From Phaeodactylum tricornutum CCAP 1055/1 (taxonomy: Eukaryota > Bacillariophyta > Bacillariophyceae > Surirellales > Neidiaceae), in NCBI RefSeq assembly GCF_000150955.2, contig NC_011670.1, forward strand, positions 1,407,766 to 1,471,765: a DNA stretch of 64,000 nucleotides, given 5' to 3'. The position numbers were made by a program, and so were the translations under genes. The notes under the pieces are model-generated. The model worked only from the letters and a program-made list of their open reading frames with translations. It did no database searches and had not been told where the DNA came from. Below, piece by piece: positions 1 through 10,132 of this stretch (position 1 is its first letter; every line of letters starts with the position of its first letter).

Positions 1-224
1 TCGATCTCGCCGTCATGGTCTACTCCTTTTTGTGCTAACATAAAGCGAGACAGTGATAGCGTTTTGTAACGAGAGGTTTGCTTGGTTTTCTCATTCCGTC
101 GCCTGTCCGGCGACCACCAGACCCCGGAAAGTTGAATTTTGTTGCAGAGAGGTAACATGAGGAGTTTTCGATAAAAACTTTTGAAAAACCAACGGGAAAG
201 AATATTATTGACAATGTTTACAAC
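1..224. other. Left edge, noncoding or 5' end of a gene leaving the window
   Basis: This is the sequence downstream of the MFS transporter stop. A CAT at 14-16 could be the reverse-strand start codon of a gene running off the left edge (ATG ACG GCG AGA TCG), with an A at -3, but five codons cannot prove it. Confidence 0.2.
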
Positions 225-2021
225 TTATTTCGCCGTTTTCCTAGAGGGAGAATATGGAGATCCATAGAGTACATCGTTCTGGTGAAGACTGGCATCGAGT
301 CGGTACACGTTTCGTGTCAGTATCAACACTGCCACGCTGGCCAAGAGCGAAGTGAGGCATAGGCCCGCGGTGATCAAATGTGTCGGCCCGAAGCACATAC
401 TACCGTAGCATGTGACATCATCCATGTTCAAATCATCAGAATTGATGTGAGCCTCGTAGATTTCTTGAGCGATGAACTTGGAAATCAAGAGGGTTCCAAT
501 AGCACTTGTGAAGCCATCATAGAACATGTAGTTTGCTCCATGGTTCTCTGTTCCAAAAATCTCTCCCACAATGAGAACCATGAGTGGCCAAATGGAGCCA
601 AAGGCCATACCAGAAAGTATCACACCAACCACAAAAGCCGTCCTCGTCGCGATCGTTCCTAGAAGTGTATGCGCAGCAACTCCAAACAAAGCGGCCAACA
701 CGGCAAAGGTCGGCCGCGGAACTCCGTGGTCGAACCCGCACACGGTATCTGACTTCCAAGAGAGCGCCGATTCGGAGACGGAACCGGTGACCACCCGAGC
801 GGCAGCTTGGGCGACACTGAAAAGCGCCAGCGAAGCCGATGTGGCTCGAGATGGCAAACCCAGCGACTCCACCATTTGTCCCATATTGTTGGTCATTACC
901 GTCCCAGAACCAACTAGAATAGTGCAGGTCCATAGAAAAAGCCAAGCAGGCAGAGTTTGTAACATTTGAGTAAGTGTATACTCGATACATTCTTCCTCAA
1001 TACCAGAGTCCTCTTCCGTTCCAACGATATCGGATAGAAAAAGGGGTCGAGAGTCTGCAGTTTTCCGCATCGAATGGTTAAGCGACTTATTTGAATCACA
1101 TTCCGTGTCCGAACAGACGGCCCGGGGCAAGAAAAAGAGTAGAAGAATAGGGCCAAACCATGCAAGCAAAAGAAGTGAAGCTCGGCCATAGTTAGTGCTT
1201 TCTTTTGCTTCCACATTGTTTTCACTAGCGTTTTCGGGCAGTGGCTCAAAAAGAAAAATAGCGCTCGTACCGGCGACGAAAAGCGCCAGTACCATTAGGC
1301 CGGAGTAAATCGAGCGAAAGTGGAGAGGAGTCGACACGTCGCGAATGGTGGAAAGTTCTTCTTTTCCAGGCAGCAGTACGACAGCGGGGAGAGTGATCGC
1401 CAATGCGGCAAAGACCGATGCCATGAGAAGAAAGTCCAAATCTGATTCGTCACGTTGTCGCAGGGAATCAAAAAGACATGAGTAAACCCCGGCTCCAAGA
1501 CCAACGTAACCCTTGGCGGCGCCCACTGCCATTCCTTTCGACCCCGACCCACAACTGACCACAATCGCCTTAAAAACACTGCCAATTACCAGGGAGTTTG
1601 CCAAAAAAAGGACTATCCCTAAAATTGAAAGGCAAGCTATTAAAATACCGTGCGACACTTCCATTTCCGCAAACATACGCGCGGCAACCCAATAGGAAAC
1701 CAGAGCAGCGGACTGTAGTATGCCGCCAGTTGCCATGGCAATTTTTGGCCCCCAGCGGTCTACACATAGCCCTGGCAAAGCGCTGAATAAGCCGGCACAA
1801 AAATTGGCCGACGATATGGTGTCCAGTTCCGACTGTGAAAGATGCAGCGTCGCCTTGAGCGTCGATCCGTAAATGCCAAAGGCGTACGTCGGACCGCCGG
1901 TGGCTAGCGCGGCCAAGAACGCACAGACCAAAATAGAAACGCTACTGTTTCTCCATGATACTCTAAATACCGGAGGTGCAGGAGGAGGAGCCACGGACCC
2001 GTATTCGGGTCGGCCCACCAT
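225..2021 (-). CDS. Major facilitator superfamily transporter, nodulin-like type
   Basis: A 598-residue polytopic membrane protein that probably moves a small solute across a membrane; the substrate cannot be read from sequence. After a short proline-rich start the first membrane segment leads into a 'GGPTYAFGIYG' motif typical of the nodulin-like MFS group (PF06813), followed by 'LPGLCVDRWGPK', the loop 2-3 MFS signature. About twelve hydrophobic helices follow in two halves, separated by a polar cytosolic loop (about residues 290-350). The second half ends with 'FGSIWPLMVLIVGEIFG', also typical of the family. I take the ATG at 2021 as the start; the frame stays open to 2108 but offers only a TTG there. 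It is divergent to the protease-like gene, with about 300 bp between the two ATGs. The family is secure and the substrate is unknown. Confidence 0.85.
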   Translation of the reverse strand: MVGRPEYGSVAPPPAPPVFRVSWRNSSVSILVCAFLAALATGGPTYAFGIYGSTLKATLHLSQSELDTISSANFCAGLFSALPGLCVDRWGPKIAMATGGILQSAALVSYWVAARMFAEMEVSHGILIACLSILGIVLFLANSLVIGSVFKAIVVSCGSGSKGMAVGAAKGYVGLGAGVYSCLFDSLRQRDESDLDFLLMASVFAALAITLPAVVLLPGKEELSTIRDVSTPLHFRSIYSGLMVLALFVAGTSAIFLFEPLPENASENNVEAKESTNYGRASLLLLAWFGPILLLFFLPRAVCSDTECDSNKSLNHSMRKTADSRPLFLSDIVGTEEDSGIEEECIEYTLTQMLQTLPAWLFLWTCTILVGSGTVMTNNMGQMVESLGLPSRATSASLALFSVAQAAARVVTGSVSESALSWKSDTVCGFDHGVPRPTFAVLAALFGVAAHTLLGTIATRTAFVVGVILSGMAFGSIWPLMVLIVGEIFGTENHGANYMFYDGFTSAIGTLLISKFIAQEIYEAHINSDDLNMDDVTCYGSMCFGPTHLITAGLCLTSLLASVAVLILTRNVYRLDASLHQNDVLYGSPYSPSRKTAK

Positions 2022-2323
2022 CAGCACAATGATAAAGATGTTTAGGCGCTTTGTCGGAAGCTTGCTTTTGTTTTCCCGACGAAACTTGGGAGAACTTGTC
2101 ACTGTCAAGAAGATTCAATGTCTCTGTGACAAACAGCTTCTTGCAAACGTCGAAACGTCTGGCTGTCGCTCGTAATCCATATGTGTAAAATGCGCTTTTA
2201 CTTGACCTGTGAATGGAAAGCTGGAAGAAAAACGATCGACGTTGCCATCCTAACAACCACAGCTGCGCCACGATACAGTCGATTGCCACTGTTGCTTTCA
2301 GGATTGTACACCCAGGTAGCACC

Positions 2324-3697
2324 ATGAGATTCACCAAGATGCTAGAAAAGGCGGCTACGGCTGTCACCACCAGTAAGAAGAGGAACTTCAAGTCGCTGGC
2401 TCTTTCGGTTTATTTCAAGCAGCCAGACCTTGGAATGAAGGATTACGAAATTCTGAGCCGGGCTTCCGCCTTTTTGTTGGGTATCGATCCACCGGAACGC
2501 AAACCCGAGGGACCGTATGGTCATCTAGAAATATTGGAAGAAAGAAGGAAAACGCGCGAGTTTCAGCATCGAAAGAAGTTTACACCGGCTGGTGGGGAAG
2601 GGCGCGAGATCATGGACCTGAGCTGGTTGGAGTTTGTGCCGCGCGAAGTGCGGCCACAAGTCCATATTGTTGCTTCCAGTCACGTGCTCTCGCCGTTTCT
2701 CTGGAAAGACTACTATCCACAGGACTGGTTGACGCAAGTACGCCAAGAGCATTGTACCTATGCTTTAGAAGTCTTCGATTCCGAAAATCCGAATGAATCG
2801 TTGGCGAAGATCGGGCTCGATTCTACTCCGTTCCATCATCCCGAAGGGCGGGATATCTCTGTTATACATTTTAAAGAAGAAGAATCTTCCTTAAAGACGC
2901 TGAAAAATCTTGGGGTAAAAATTCAATACCTTCGAAGTCCCGAAAAAATGTATGAAAAAGGAGAAACGATGTACTTTGATGGATATGTTGTCTCCGAGCC
3001 GAATACCGCCGATGACCAACAGTATGGCTCCAAGCCTGTAAATCACGGCAACACCAACGACAAAATCGAAGATTTGCGCGTGTTTTATCCACACAAAGAA
3101 ATCGGAAAGCTATCATTCCATACGAACGATCGGTTCTTTGCGACAACGCCCGAGCCCTTACCGGAAGGTCTTTGCGGAGCTCCGGTGTTAGACAGCGATG
3201 GCGAGTTGTGCGGAACCGTTGAAGGTATTGTCCCCGTTGATCACAAGGATGAACGCCTGGCGGGAAGTGCTGCATTCATTCCATCGTATGTACTGGCCTC
3301 ATTTGTCGACTATGTTGAGCGCGGCTTGCTGCAGCTCATAATGCCTGAAGACTTGTTTCAGATGGCTGTGACCGCCAAGAAAACGAACTCGATCGGAGGT
3401 GGTCTCTTCAAAGCCGACAAGGATGGTAATTATACCAAAGAAACGAATTGGGAAGAAGCGCATGATCGAGCACTGAAGGCGTTGAAGAAACGGTACACCC
3501 AAAAAGAAGTGGATGCTATTTTAGACACCGTTGCAGAAGAAAGCAAGGAAGTCTTGGAAATCATGGATAGAGAGGGAGGCGATATGGACGAGATAGTGCA
3601 GCGTGTCCGTGCTAAAACTATGCAGATACGTGCGATGGTAAGAGATCAGTATGAGAAGAAACAGTCCGCTGAAAGTATGAGAGAGGAGAAAGTTTAG
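2324..3697 (+). CDS. Trypsin-fold (PA clan-like) protein with a Cys in the nucleophile position
   Basis: A 457-residue protein without a clear signal peptide or membrane segment. It appears to hold a chymotrypsin-like domain: 'ASSHV' with His120, 'GRDISVI' with Asp177, and 'GLCGAPV' with Cys284, followed by 'DGELCGTVEGIVP', which resembles the strand after GDSGGP in serine proteases. Spacing of the three residues (57 and 107) fits the trypsin order H-D-S. The usual serine is therefore a cysteine, as in viral 3C-type peptidases. The C-terminal 120 residues are charged and helical, with coiled-coil potential (about 375-457). The start at 2324 has a good context (CACCATGAG); an in-frame ATG at 2213 would add 37 residues and cannot be excluded. 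Whether it cleaves peptides is an inference. It could instead be an inactive scaffold. Confidence 0.6.
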   Translation: MRFTKMLEKAATAVTTSKKRNFKSLALSVYFKQPDLGMKDYEILSRASAFLLGIDPPERKPEGPYGHLEILEERRKTREFQHRKKFTPAGGEGREIMDLSWLEFVPREVRPQVHIVASSHVLSPFLWKDYYPQDWLTQVRQEHCTYALEVFDSENPNESLAKIGLDSTPFHHPEGRDISVIHFKEEESSLKTLKNLGVKIQYLRSPEKMYEKGETMYFDGYVVSEPNTADDQQYGSKPVNHGNTNDKIEDLRVFYPHKEIGKLSFHTNDRFFATTPEPLPEGLCGAPVLDSDGELCGTVEGIVPVDHKDERLAGSAAFIPSYVLASFVDYVERGLLQLIMPEDLFQMAVTAKKTNSIGGGLFKADKDGNYTKETNWEEAHDRALKALKKRYTQKEVDAILDTVAEESKEVLEIMDREGGDMDEIVQRVRAKTMQIRAMVRDQYEKKQSAESMREEKV

Positions 3698-3769
3698 GCA
3701 TCCGCGATAACTCGAATCAGAAACCGACCACCAATCCAAACCATTTTACTTATTATAAAATCAACGTAG

Positions 3770-4660
3770 TCATTTATACCAGTCAAATGTCCACATTGCT
3801 GCTGCTTCTGGAGCAAGCTCTGACAATAGCGCCCACATTTTGTTGCGTTCGTTTTGATCGTAAGCAGACGACTGAGCAGAGCGATCCTTCTGGTACACGA
3901 AATATTTCCCCGTTTCATTCTCTACTTCTTCGGAAGTACATAGCCACGTCTGGTCGAGTGCGTCCTCGACATGAATTCCACATGCCCCCCAACCCGCCAA
4001 CAGCATCTTTGTATTAACGGTCCCCGGGTCGAGGCAATTGCAAGTGATTTGATTGGTTCCGAATCCAGCTTTTTGAAGCCGATCTGCCATTTCCATAGAA
4101 AGCATAGCATCTAAAAGCTTTGATTCACTGTATGAAGCATCCGCACTATATGACCGATTCTGGTAATGAAGGTCTTTCCAGCTTCGAATCTTGCCACACT
4201 GAGAAATTGACGAAGCAATAACTATTCTACTCTTTTGCTGGAGCAACGTCGGTAACAAGAGCGATGTGACAATAAACGGCGCCACAACGTTTACGGCGAA
4301 TGTCTGCTCGAGTCCGTCTTCTGTAATGATGTGCTTTTCCGAATACACGCCAGCATTATTCATGAGTACGCAGAGCTGCAGATCTTTCTCCTTGCAAAGA
4401 TTGCGGACATCGTGCGCAAAGCCGTGACATTCCCGAATACTGGAGAAATCTGCTGGCGGCAGTGGGAAGAGACGGCCTGGATCGCTCGAGTGCTGCACTG
4501 CATAAGCGTGCACTGCTTTACGTGCTTGGTCCAGGCGAGTGGTCTCGCGACCATGGATAATAACATCATACCCACGACTGGCTACATTTTTTGCCGTGGT
4601 TAATCCTATACCATCAGTTGAGCCCGTGACCAGAATCGCTGTTCGACAAGTTCTACTCAT
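3770..4660 (-). CDS. Short-chain dehydrogenase/reductase, retinol dehydrogenase-like
   Basis: A 296-residue NAD(P)-dependent oxidoreductase of the classical SDR family. The cofactor motif TGSTDGIG lies at residues 12-19, the NNAG motif at 101-104, the catalytic serine region 'IASSIS' near 148-153 and the active-site YSESK (Tyr177, Lys181) after it. 'LDPGTVNTKML' matches the post-catalytic PG motif. It is most like the retinol dehydrogenase/WW-domain oxidoreductase group, but the substrate cannot be told. The start at 4660 (GCCATGAG context) puts the Rossmann motif at the usual distance. An upstream in-frame ATG at 4753 would add 31 residues with a hydrophobic core ('CWIVQVFLVPICV') that could be a signal peptide. 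Its stop lies 72 bp from that of the convergent protease-like gene. Confidence 0.85.
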   Translation of the reverse strand: MSRTCRTAILVTGSTDGIGLTTAKNVASRGYDVIIHGRETTRLDQARKAVHAYAVQHSSDPGRLFPLPPADFSSIRECHGFAHDVRNLCKEKDLQLCVLMNNAGVYSEKHIITEDGLEQTFAVNVVAPFIVTSLLLPTLLQQKSRIVIASSISQCGKIRSWKDLHYQNRSYSADASYSESKLLDAMLSMEMADRLQKAGFGTNQITCNCLDPGTVNTKMLLAGWGACGIHVEDALDQTWLCTSEEVENETGKYFVYQKDRSAQSSAYDQNERNKMWALLSELAPEAAAMWTFDWYK

Positions 4661-4753
4661 GGCATCTGATACGTCTGCAACACAAATAGGGACAAGAAAA
4701 ACCTGAACAATCCAGCAACTCGTCGGTTGTGAGACAGAATTAAAACAAGTCAT

Positions 4754-6847
4754 GTCCGTCACCTTGAAAACAAGACAACTTTTGGGTGGAAGACTCTTCT
4801 TTCTTTTTCCATAGAGCAATACCCTTTCGAAATGGAATTCGGTGGTTTGCTTCGATCGAATCGACATCTGGATCAGCAATAACGTTCCAACAGTTGACTT
4901 CGTTTAAATTTTGCATTTCGAGAATGTTTATTTTGAGTATCTTGCCTGGAAACGTCGGCATCCGTGACAAAGTTTTGGCATTTAGTTTAAATTTGTTGAA
5001 TACTTAATAATATACTGGCGCCAAATGAAGCTACTTAGACTGAACACGTTCTCCCACCTAATAGAAGTTCCATTTTCCCCCATCCCCCACAGTGAATTTT
5101 CTCGTTTATTTTCGTTACTTTCTTCCTCTCTGAACGCTGACGAAGCTCGCTTACAGTACGTTAACAACATCCGTATGTTTTTTCTTTATGTACAGGTCAT
5201 TTCGTCCTAGTCACGTTTCTGAAATTTTTTTAGGCGTCCTCTGCTTTTAATGTAAGTTGGGTTTTTCTAGAGAGCTGAAACAAACTACAACAGTTTTCAT
5301 TATTGTGCAACGAATCTTGCCAAAGGAATATCGCGTTTCTAGATAAGAGTTGGGGACGCAAACTATATATTTCAATAGACGTAGACTCCGATCCGTCATT
5401 CTTCTGTGCCGCATTGATTTATCGCTTTTTAAGAATTGCGCACAGATGGATGAGATTCAAAAGCTCATTGGGCCTCTTATGATCGATTAAGTACAAAAAG
5501 CACGACTCTCCTTACATTCGCTGTCGAACCCCAGTGTCATACCCGTCATACAGCCAGAACATGCCAAACATCGGCGACTTTTGAACGCACCCGAATCCCC
5601 GCAAGTACTGCTTCTTCATTGTAACCCATTTGCTGAAGAAACGAGCATTGTGGAACGTCAAAGCTGGTTTTGTATAATCAGTCTCAAATTTTCCAGATGG
5701 CGGCTATGCGTTGCCCTGTGGTGTCTTTCCATTTTTGCCAGTTTACAAATCAATAGAATACTTGGATCACGATAGCTTGTCTACAGTTACGATCGATGAA
5801 GGCTCTAGCCATGAGTACAGATGCAACCCAGTGCGACCAAATTAATTTGAATCTGACAGTGAGAGAGGCTTTGTGGCCGACTTTTGTCAATATACTCTGA
5901 CCCCTTTGCTGAGATGGATCATAGCCGTGGATAGTTATTTTTATTAATGAATAGAGTCGTCCTTGCTGCTCGCCTCCTCGAGACAATGAAACTTGGTTTT
6001 CCAGACTTACCATAGTATGTGACAGTACTTTATCAATAGCATGTCGTAAGCGCATGTAATCGTCCTTGAAGGATTTTTTCTCTTTCGCTGTCTTCCCTTC
6101 CATAAATCACTTCGATGCTTTTTTGTTGGTCTATTTGAATGTCGTTTCAATCCGCTCGGAGTCTGGCTTGAATGTTTGACAATAGTTGCCAATACGAAAA
6201 AGCACTCCAGGACAAAATGATCCATAGAAAGCATACGAGATGGACCCCTTCACAAGACAATCAATTTTTGCCTTAATTATCTCCTGAAGTGGAATTCTCA
6301 GGACCCAATCAGTGCCAGATAATGAAGGGGAATGTGATTGGCCATTTGAGAATTTACAATATTAAGTCTGGCATAGGAGAATGACCCTTCTATGATTTAA
6401 TCACAATTTGATCGAAAGATCTAGGGGCTTATGCCTAAACAAGTCTTGGAATCAATCACGTCCACTTTAAAGAAAATTTTGTCCTTATGTTGGGCTTTGA
6501 TAGTTGCTCCTAATCCCAGTTCAGATAGTCAAAAGAATTTTTAGGCAGATGATGAGTTATTTAACTGCATGTGGAAGAGTCTGCGATAAAATTCTACTAC
6601 AATGCAACAACCAATATCTGTCCAGAGTACTGATTTCCGGTCTTGGCTACCAGCTGAAAGTGGTCGTAGATTTAGGGCCCCTTAAAATGCCACTCTAGAG
6701 TCCGTCAGTTGGGCTGCTTGAACTGGATGTCGTGCCTTAAAACCAGCAGAAGAGTTTTGACGAATTGCAAGTGTCATTCCATAAATTTTTTCGCATCCTT
6801 ACAGTTGGCTGAATAGAAAAAGCCACCAGGCCCTCTTCGCCTTGAGT
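4754..6847. other. Gene-poor 2.1-kb interval
   Basis: AT-richer than its surroundings. Open frames are short and mostly begin with non-ATG codons. The longest with an ATG (5750-6103, reverse strand, 117 codons) shows no motif I recognise. ACTGTRA-type motifs occur at 5151-5157 and at 6799-6805, the latter 43 bp before the DUF6824 start codon. No inverted repeats, long terminal repeats or tRNA-like B box were seen. Confidence 0.4.
6799..6805. promoter_or_regulatory. ACTGTRA-type motif upstream of the DUF6824 gene
   Basis: TTACAGT, 43 bp before the start codon at 6848. It is one of over 30 noncoding copies of the same 7-mer family in the window. Role unknown; it may be a promoter or initiator element, or part of a 5' UTR intron. 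Confidence 0.3.
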
Positions 6848-8017
6848 ATGATGGACTACCGACCTAGTTTGACCCCCGAGGAACAGCGTAAGTTAGAGTT
6901 GCTACGACATGCCAGCTACAACACTGCTCCCCGGGAAAGTACTCGTATAGAGCGTCTGCCCCCTCCCCAGCAAGCGATGATATCGCCGTCGGAACTGAGT
7001 CGCCTAAGCCTAGCAAACATCGAAGCTCGGATGGCTTCTCAAGGGGCGCTGGCTGCACGTGTTCAAGCTGCTCAGCAAGCTCATGCCCAGGCTCAAGTTC
7101 AGAATATGCAGATGATGGGGCGTCCACAGCTCTCTCCCGCCCTGCTGTCCAAACATCGACTGGCCTTTCACCCGTCGTCGCCCATAAAGCAAGGCCAGAG
7201 GCCGTATTCACCGCAAAAGCAAAGTGTCGGTGGCTATCGTTCTCCAATGAGACAACCCACCTACTATAGATCGCAGAATGAATTCTCTTCCTTCCCTTCT
7301 CCGGCTTCATCATTTCTTTCACCAGTTGAACACGCGCACGCATATCCCTCTCCTGCTAGTTTCCCCTCGTCAACTACTAGCTTTCCTTCTTCGGCGGGGA
7401 GCTTCCCATCGTCTACGGGAAGAATCAGAAGCCCGGCAGAAGGACTGAACATGCTTCGAGCAGTAAGCTTGGGAATGCGAGGAGATCGTTCAGAAGGCCT
7501 TCCTCCCATGTTAGCCCCTCCACTGACCTCTCATATGGCACCGCCCCAATCACACCCACCGCCGCGACACAATAGCAATGCGTCAATGGATGACATGTCA
7601 ACTTCTACGATACACCCTTCAGAGGGAAAGTTGTACATTGACGAACTGCAACCTTATGACGTTCTTTGTGGACGAGGTGGAAAGTCGAACCATCACCCCG
7701 GAAAGTAAGTCAGTGTTGCAAATCCATAGGTGGTTGGACATGCATCTCATTTTGTCTAACTCTCATCGCTTTGTGGCTTCAGCAAACGGTACCGACACGT
7801 CGTCAGCGAAATGAAAATGATGTATCGCAAAACAGAAGCAAAAGCGATCAAAACCGATCTTAGTCGTGCTATTGTGGAACATGTATGCAACTATGGAGGA
7901 CGGTTTATAAAAAGAGAAGAAAACTCGGGTCGATACTATGTACTCACCAAATCTGAAGCCAGGAAAAAGACCAGCCAAGCTCTGCGGGAAACCAAGGAAT
8001 TAAAGTGGACCGCGTAG
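6848..8017 (+). CDS. DUF6824 domain protein (first of two)
   Basis: A 363-residue protein in two exons, 6848-7704 and 7783-8017. The 78-bp intron (GTAAGT...CTTCAG) splits the Asn codon of the domain, and splicing restores 'HHPGNKRYRH'. The N-terminal 250 residues are low in complexity (Gln, Ser, Pro, Ala) and probably disordered. The C-terminal domain runs from 'DVLCGRGGKSNHHPGN' through 'GGRFIKRE' and ends 'SEARKKTSQALRE'. This is the domain known from many diatom proteins as DUF6824; its biochemical role is not established as far as I know. The basic, Arg/Lys-rich helix at the end would fit nucleic acid binding, but this is inference. The frame opens six bases earlier with TTG; I use the first ATG. 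A second family member lies at 22519-23664. Confidence 0.85.
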
Positions 8018-8672
8018 TTTCGAAAGGAAAAACTTGGGGCCACCTCAACACACCAAGTGAAATGGTAGCAGGGGGTTTGTTCGCTGTATTAATATGCGTC
8101 AAGTTACAGTTTAATAATGCTTCCCATGTATGTTCAGCTTGATTCTCATTTTACGTTAGAGGCTTTCCAACCCTAAGCCGCAAAGGGGTAAAAACCGTGT
8201 TCGGCAGACCGTGATTTTACGGTTTGACCGCAATACACACTCACATTCAGGGCTTGCAAATCGACAGCGGAAAGCTTGTTGGTGAAAGATAAGAAAAGAA
8301 TCAAGGCACGACCGAATTCCGGTTCAATTTTAGAGCTTAAGGAATGCTTTTTGCAGTCCAAAAGGCAATTGAATTGTCTCTAAACAAAGAAATGCATGTT
8401 TGGCTTAAGTAGAAAATTTCAAAAAGCGTTCTAACTGTAAACGAAAAAGGCTTGACTGCCCGAATGCCATCGCGCTATTGGGAGCGTTGGGCCAGTGGCC
8501 CTCTTGCTGGAACACGACGCTAGCTAGGAAAGGACCTCTATCTACTAGTACACAGAACCCTTAGAGAAAAAATGGGGTTCATCGTTCACTTACTGATGTT
8601 ACTGACAGTGATTGTCGCATTCCCGTGCACAATGCTCTGTAGAACCTACGTATCAGAAAATAGTGTTCCCGA
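8018..8672. other. Intergenic, between convergent genes
   Basis: Holds the 3' ends of two convergent genes. ACTGTRA-type motifs lie at 8104-8110 and 8434-8440. A 107-codon frame starting at 8572 on the plus strand has a hydrophobic start, but it mostly lies antisense to the following gene and I do not accept it. Confidence 0.4.
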
Positions 8673-9524
8673 CTATGATATTGAGCCGGCAAAGTCCAGT
8701 ATCCCTTCCCCGCAATGGACAGGCAGCACGGCCTCCAACCCAGGCCATTCGGGCCCAATATCCTCGGCGTCTTGCTTGGCCTCGTCTTCGCCATCTTCGT
8801 CGGAGTCAGATTCATTATCAAATCGCTGTGTTTTCTTCCTTTGTGTGTGTCCCTGTGTTTGTCCGTCTGTTCGTACCAATTCCATTAGTGTTTGATCGAT
8901 CAATAGCGGTTGGATTGTGCGCTTGGCGGCCTGCACTTCCGTGACGCGACCGTAGGCGTAGATATCGTGGCAAATTGGAAAGATGAACGATTGCGTCGAC
9001 AGCGCAGCAGTACCTCGTACATAAGCCAATCGAGCACGATTTTCCATCAGATCGACACCAGCTACACCAACCCATTCGTCAATGGAGACGTTGCCGTCGG
9101 GCGTAGCCTCGCCCCTGTTCGGCATGGTTAGAGTAGGTCCCGGCTTTCTAATTTTCGGCTTTGGTAATGGGTCATCCCAAAATTCGTCTGCGGAACGAAC
9201 GCGGCGGCGCTTTCGTTTATTGGCCTTAATAAGTTCCGGTGCGAGAGGTATCGGTGGAAGACGAGATCGTCGAAAAGTGGGAGGAGGAGGCCTCAAAACA
9301 TGACTGTGCTCTCCGCCATCCTGTAGCATGAGATGGGAGTCGAGAGCAGCGTCCACCAAGTTGGAGATATATTGTGTCGTCAATGATGAAAGGAGATGGG
9401 CCGTGTCGGGGTGGACAGCCGACGACGTTACGTCGCCGGAACCATGCATGATGACGGGCACATCCACCAAAAATGCCGCAACAGCCTGTGAAAAGGCTTC
9501 TTTAAAAAGTTCATTTCGCGTCAT
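8673..9524 (-). CDS. Unknown protein, possible histone-fold transcription cofactor subunit
   Basis: A 283-residue soluble protein that I do not firmly recognise. Residues about 1-65 contain helices with the pattern 'HPDTAHLLSSLTTQYISNLV', which resembles the histone fold of TAF or SAGA subunits such as Ada1/TADA1 or TAF9-like proteins. Next come a proline-rich stretch, a basic cluster ('KANKRKRRRVRS', a likely nuclear signal), 'DEFWDDPLPKPKIRKPGP', and an acidic segment near the C-terminus ('NESDSDEDGEDE'). This layout, histone fold plus basic and acidic tails, fits a chromatin or general transcription role. That function is an inference; the open frame itself is secure, with ATG at 9524 and no intron needed. 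Confidence 0.65.
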   Translation of the reverse strand: MTRNELFKEAFSQAVAAFLVDVPVIMHGSGDVTSSAVHPDTAHLLSSLTTQYISNLVDAALDSHLMLQDGGEHSHVLRPPPPTFRRSRLPPIPLAPELIKANKRKRRRVRSADEFWDDPLPKPKIRKPGPTLTMPNRGEATPDGNVSIDEWVGVAGVDLMENRARLAYVRGTAALSTQSFIFPICHDIYAYGRVTEVQAAKRTIQPLLIDQTLMELVRTDGQTQGHTQRKKTQRFDNESDSDEDGEDEAKQDAEDIGPEWPGLEAVLPVHCGEGILDFAGSIS

Positions 9525-10132
9525 GACCCGCGTTACTAAAGGTAAAGCACTTTTTTGAGAGTTGCGCTGTTGCAGATATGCACTGTGATTACAGTTCGTA
9601 TCGCAAATGCATTCGGTAGCAGACGAGTTGTCAAATCACGTCACGTCAATTCCATCGCCCGGTTCTTGGACTTTTGAGTTGCGTTGCGTTGCGATTGTTC
9701 ATTCGGTGAGGTTCGAGATATCCACGCACTATTTCGGAATCCGGAGTACGGTGTTCACAGTTCGGAGAATTTCTCAATTTATCGCGCATGACTATGAATT
9801 CATGTAACTACTGGAATATCGGACATTCCACATTGTGGATTCTAACTAATAGCGTCACAGCATGTCAGCCAACCACCCTGCTGCGTCAATCAAGATGACT
9901 GCACTTTCGAGGTCAAAAAACTGGACACGTCGCCGAAATGCCAACGGTATTGGAGCTCGCAAGGATTTCCACCAATCAAAGTGGCCACGTGCGCCACCCG
10001 CACCGCCACACAAGTATTGTTCGTTCCGGGAATTCCGGACTGGATTGCTCGGCATCACAACGAGAATCACGGAAAGGCATCAAAAGTGCTTGGCACGTTT
10101 CTGATTGCTAACATCAAGAATAAAGAGCGCCC
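9525..10132. other. Divergent intergenic region
   Basis: Shared upstream region of the histone-fold-like gene and the P-loop kinase. At 9582-9595 two ACTGTRA-type motifs sit back to back (CACTGTGATTACAGT). A short GTTGC tandem lies near 9675-9695. An 80-codon plus-strand frame at 9862-10104 has no recognisable feature and may be a leader or chance frame. Confidence 0.4.

Noticed and set aside
5750-6103. 117-codon reverse-strand frame, possible remnant of a mobile element
   Set aside because: No reverse transcriptase, integrase or transposase motif and no terminal repeats could be seen.
8572-8895. 107-codon plus-strand frame with hydrophobic start
   Set aside because: Mostly antisense to the histone-fold-like gene; the C-rich part ('CVCPCVCPSV') reflects a GT-rich complement rather than protein.
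9862-10104. 80-codon plus-strand frame as a first exon of the P-loop kinase
   Set aside because: No suitable GT-AG pair links it in frame, and the kinase already has a signal-like start of its own.
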